A stretch of DNA of 64,000 nt from Flavobacterium frigidarium DSM 17623. GTDB taxonomy: Bacteria; Bacteroidota; Bacteroidia; Flavobacteriales; Flavobacteriaceae. Positions 61,416-64,000 of the stretch are shown here, one piece after another. Position 1 is the stretch's first letter. Every line of letters starts with the position of its first letter. The translations under genes and the position numbers were made by a program. The notes below the pieces were generated by a model that searched no databases, was not told the DNA's origin, and saw only the letters and a list, made by a program, of their open reading frames with translations. The stretch spans positions 1 through 64,000 of the forward strand of contig NZ_AUDO01000004.1 of NCBI RefSeq assembly GCF_000425505.1. Reading direction: 5' to 3'.

Positions 61416-62336
61416 TTACTTTATAGTGTAAACACCTGCATCCAATTTATAAGTAGCATTGATAATATTGCACACTAAATCAATAACTTGATCTGCTGGA
61501 AGCGCTTTGAAATAGGCATTTATCTTTAGATTATTCAAATTTTTATTTTCAACTTTTATAACCACATTATAATTGCGATTTAGTGTAGCGATTACTTCCG
61601 ACAAAGGCGTTTCATCAAAAACCAAAATATTTTTTCGCCAAAGCGATACTGTATTTTTTGCGACACCATTATAAGCTTGAAGTTTGTTGTTATGCCCATT
61701 TAAAACTACTTTTTGACCTGGAGTCACATACACATTCTCATTAGTAAAAGTTGATTTAACATTTACTTTTCCAGTTACTACAACTACTTCTTGTTTTAAT
61801 TGGTCAGGATAAGCTTGTACATTAAAACTAGTTCCTATCACTTTTGTGTCCATTTTATCTGTGTGAATTATAAATGGATGAACTTTGTCTTTGGCTACAT
61901 CAAAAAAAGCTTCTCCAGATAGATAAACTTCGCGGGTATCGCCTTTAAACTCGGTTGGATATTTTAAAGTACTGGCTGCATTTAACCATATTTCGGAACC
62001 ATCACTCAACGTTATCTTGGTGCGTTCCCCTCTATTAGTAGTGTATTCTCTATTACTGAATAATGAAGTGGAAAATATAAAAAAAGAAAAGAGCCCCAGC
62101 AATACTAAAAACGAAGCGGCCACAGTCCAACTTTCTTTTGATATAAAAAATGAATTATTACTCTTTTTGATTGCTGCGATTTCTTTTTTTATCTTAAGAT
62201 CACTAGAGACAATAATCTTTTGATTTTCTACTATTGGTTCAGGATTTTCATACCAACTATCCCAAAGTACCTGTCCTTTTAAAGTTGACTTTCCTTCTAA
62301 AAAAAATTTTATATCTTGATGTAATTCTTCTGGCAT
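61416..62336 (-). CDS. FecR-family anti-sigma factor
   Basis: The 306-residue protein has a short cytoplasmic part, one membrane helix (about 82-102, VAASFLVLLGLFSFFIF) and the FecR periplasmic domain (YTTNRGERTKITLSDGSEIWLNAAS, then VYLSGEAFFDVAKD). The C-terminal DUF4974 domain (LSEVIATLNRNYNVVIKVE) contacts the STN domain of the transporter. It holds the ECF sigma factor encoded just upstream until the transporter signals. Confidence 0.93.
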   Translation of the reverse strand: MPEELHQDIKFFLEGKSTLKGQVLWDSWYENPEPIVENQKIIVSSDLKIKKEIAAIKKSNNSFFISKESWTVAASFLVLLGLFSFFIFSTSLFSNREYTTNRGERTKITLSDGSEIWLNAASTLKYPTEFKGDTREVYLSGEAFFDVAKDKVHPFIIHTDKMDTKVIGTSFNVQAYPDQLKQEVVVVTGKVNVKSTFTNENVYVTPGQKVVLNGHNNKLQAYNGVAKNTVSLWRKNILVFDETPLSEVIATLNRNYNVVIKVENKNLNNLKINAYFKALPADQVIDLVCNIINATYKLDAGVYTIK

Positions 62337-62448
62337 TATAGTTTGTTTATTGCTTTAATAGTATGTCCCCGAAATTGTAGTTTCTGGTAGGTTTGTAAGG
62401 TTACGCTTGTGTTATCAAATAGATATTCACTAAATGAGAAATAGCCTT

Positions 62449-63003
62449 TTAGTTAAACTCTCCTAAATAGGAACGCATAAACTTAAGCGAGTACGAAATG
62501 TGGTATTTGACTGTTTCCATCGAAATATTAAGTTCTTCAGCAATTTCTTTATTGGTATATTGTTTAAACCTACTCATGACAAAAACTTCTTTAGCTTTTT
62601 TAGGTAGTAATGAGGTGGCCTTATCAACAGCTTGCTGCAGTTCATCATGAAAGATTGATTCCATAGTGTTGTTACTGTTAACAGTTAATGTATTACTGTC
62701 TAAAACTTCTTTTATATATTGATCGGTTATAGTGTGCGCTTTTATATAATCTAAAGTGACATAGCGCACAGAGGTATAGACATAAGCAGAAAATTTCTTT
62801 TGAATAACTAAGACTTTGCGTCGTTCCCAAATTGTAGTAAAAACTTCCTGAACAATTTCTTCAGCAATGGGGATAGATTTCATCCTGACACAGACGAATC
62901 GAACAAGTAAATCTCGATACCGAAAATACAATTCGTCAAACGCTTTGTCTTTACCTTGTTTTAATAAATCAACAAGCTCTTCATCCATATATTTTTTATA
63001 CAT
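62449..63003 (-). CDS. ECF RNA polymerase sigma factor (Bacteroidota sigma-70 family)
   Basis: The 184-residue protein has region 2 (FDELYFRYRDLLVRFVCVRM, then AEEIVQEVFTTIWERR) and region 4 (LLPKKAKEVFVMSRFKQYTNKEIAEELNISMETVKYHIS, abridged core TNKEIAEELNISMETVKY). It should direct RNA polymerase to the susC promoter when released by FecR. It is 112 bp upstream of fecR on the same strand. Confidence 0.93.
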   Translation of the reverse strand: MYKKYMDEELVDLLKQGKDKAFDELYFRYRDLLVRFVCVRMKSIPIAEEIVQEVFTTIWERRKVLVIQKKFSAYVYTSVRYVTLDYIKAHTITDQYIKEVLDSNTLTVNSNNTMESIFHDELQQAVDKATSLLPKKAKEVFVMSRFKQYTNKEIAEELNISMETVKYHISYSLKFMRSYLGEFN

Positions 63004-63639
63004 GACCGTTAGCTTTTTTATTATCTGTTATATAAAAAACATTTTCAGAAAGACTTAACTTGGTAAATAAGTTGTCATGTATTCGTAATTTTAAAAATAA
63101 CATATAATACAATTTATGGTTTTAATATATGTCTTCAAAAGTAACCGCATGGGTAGGTTCTCAAGGTTACGTTTACATTAACAAAATTGAAGGTTTATTA
63201 AACTTTTTCTTAACATTTGAGGAGTTTTACTAAACCTATCAGTCTCACTCCAGTCATTCTCTTTGCTCCAGTGGGCTGCTGCCGTCGGTATGCCTTAATG
63301 ATTAAGGTGTAAGCGAAAAACTGTTTTTCGGCATCCCTACCCTTCGCAGGCACTTCACAGCCCATAAAAAAAACAGCAGCTTGAAAATAAGCAACTGTTA
63401 TTTTTAGGCTGTTCCGTTCCTCAGCTCCACATGTTCATTCCTTGCGTTCGGTCAGGCTTATATAAGCAGGATAAAGCTTCATTACTTTACGCTGCGTGCC
63501 TACGCTCCACTGCATTCCAGCCCTATCCTACTTATAGCCTTCCTTTTATTAATTTGAGTTGGTACTCAAATCTCTTAGATTCATATTTTTCTCTATAAGT
63601 AAGTTTTACTAAAAAGTAACCAAAGATCTGTCAACCAGT
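63004..63639. other. 636-bp non-coding region with several hairpins before topB
   Basis: No supported gene. Hairpins include ccttaat/attaagg (63293-63307), cgaaaaa/tttttcg (63314-63330), tgggctg/cagccca around 63272-63365, and atttgagt/actcaaat (63552-63571). The stretch 63240-63540 is richer in G+C than the neighbouring genes. Spacer-like DNA of this kind is common between modules of Bacteroidota conjugative elements. Confidence 0.5.
63136..63165 (-). promoter_or_regulatory. Candidate promoter of the ECF sigma gene
   Basis: On the minus strand TACTTTTG (63136-63143) fits TAnnTTTG, and a TTG (63162-63164) lies 18 nt upstream of it. The start codon at 63003 is about 130 nt downstream, leaving a long leader. 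Confidence 0.5.
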
Positions 63640-64000
63640 TTATTTTCCTTTCTTCTTTTGGGGAAATATAAAAGAGGTCTCTCCTCCTTCATCCATAGCG
63701 ATAAAAGCATCGAATTTCTTACCTGATTTACTTGTCATTCCTTTTAAGAGACTGGTCTTTCCTTTAGTTATCAATGCTTCCAAATCTACAAGATTGAGTT
63801 GTATGCCGCATATATTTCTGAACTGAACCCAATTACAGTTTTCGTCCTTGCATTTAACCAACTTGTCTCGAAGAATCAATTTTTGGACCTTACATTTTGG
63901 ACTAATAAGCTCCGGTTGTCGCTCTACTTCTATTGCTAAATCAAGTATTTCATGAGTTAAAGACTTTGTATAAGTTTCTATTTCTTTTTGGAAGGTTGCT
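63640..64000 (-). CDS. topB: TopB-like DNA topoisomerase III, C-terminal part (5' part outside window)
   Basis: The frame is open from the right edge of the window to the TAA at 63640, giving 119 visible residues. They include a helical segment (ETYTKSLTHEILDLAIEVE), a zinc-ribbon-like pair of Cys motifs (SPKCK and LVKCKDENC), and the C-terminal fold with FRNICG, LLKGMTSKSGKKFDAFIAMDEGG abridged as SKSGKKFDAFIAMDE, and TSFIFP. This is the C-terminus of the topoisomerase III found in Bacteroidota conjugative elements. It shows that element DNA probably continues to the right of the window. Confidence 0.8.
   Translation of the reverse strand, partial: ATFQKEIETYTKSLTHEILDLAIEVERQPELISPKCKVQKLILRDKLVKCKDENCNWVQFRNICGIQLNLVDLEALITKGKTSLLKGMTSKSGKKFDAFIAMDEGGETSFIFPQKKKGK

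Overview
ORGANISM. The DNA is AT-rich. It carries promoters of the Bacteroidota type (TTTG, about 19 nt, TAnnTTTG), CTnDOT-type tra/mob genes, a SusC/SusD pair, lipoproteins and a tRNA-Tyr without encoded CCA. This points to a Flavobacterium-like member of Flavobacteriaceae; the species cannot be told. CHROMOSOMAL LEFT FLANK (1-6069). It holds the 5' part of a large repetitive surface protein with near-identical 97-residue Ig-like repeats (1-3110, minus), an 800-bp gap, a small coiled-coil ORF, a DUF4369-thioredoxin lipoprotein interrupted by an in-frame TGA between its two domains, and tRNA-Tyr (5988-6069). INTEGRATIVE CONJUGATIVE ELEMENT (about 6070 to beyond 64000). A tyrosine integrase with an IntDOT-like missing Arg I sits directly after the tRNA. 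It is followed by an excisionase-like HTH gene, ssb, a DUF932 gene, a cargo block, a tra operon on the minus strand (traE, F, G, I, J, K, a small TraL-like ORF, M, N and a small membrane protein), traA/B/D-like genes, a probable oriT, and mob genes (accessory protein, relaxase, coupling protein). A topB-like gene runs off the right edge, so the element probably continues past the window and its right end is not seen. CARGO 1 (11094-22265): a complete kdp high-affinity potassium system. It has an NtrC-type (sigma54) regulator, a 94-aa ORF, two microproteins (28 aa and KdpF), KdpA, KdpB, KdpC, a porin, a previously unremarked KdpC-like lipoprotein, a truncated KdpD sensor domain, and a separate HAMP-PAS histidine kinase. 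CARGO 2 (31017-37034): a defence island on the opposite strand that splits the tra operon between traD and traE. It contains AbiEi/AbiEii behind a perfect palindrome, and then a tightly overlapped SIR2 - HerA - KTSC - PD-(D/E)XK-like gene set, which is my best candidate for an undescribed variant of a defence system. CARGO 3 (43518-45170): a hipBA toxin-antitoxin pair with a recognisable promoter and operator. CARGO 4 (45689-53759): a Xus-like xenosiderophore locus with an AraC regulator, TonB receptor, DUF4374 lipoprotein, DUF4198-like protein, two small iron-uptake membrane proteins and a PepSY reductase. CARGO 5 (54322-63003): an organophosphate-scavenging locus with an ECF sigma factor, FecR anti-sigma, SusC, SusD and a phosphodiesterase-alkaline phosphatase fusion. 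A decayed IS3 fragment lies between cargo 4 and cargo 5. BROKEN GENES. traJ carries an apparent frameshift, and the thioredoxin lipoprotein carries an in-frame stop. If the traJ lesion is real, self-transfer of the element may be impaired.
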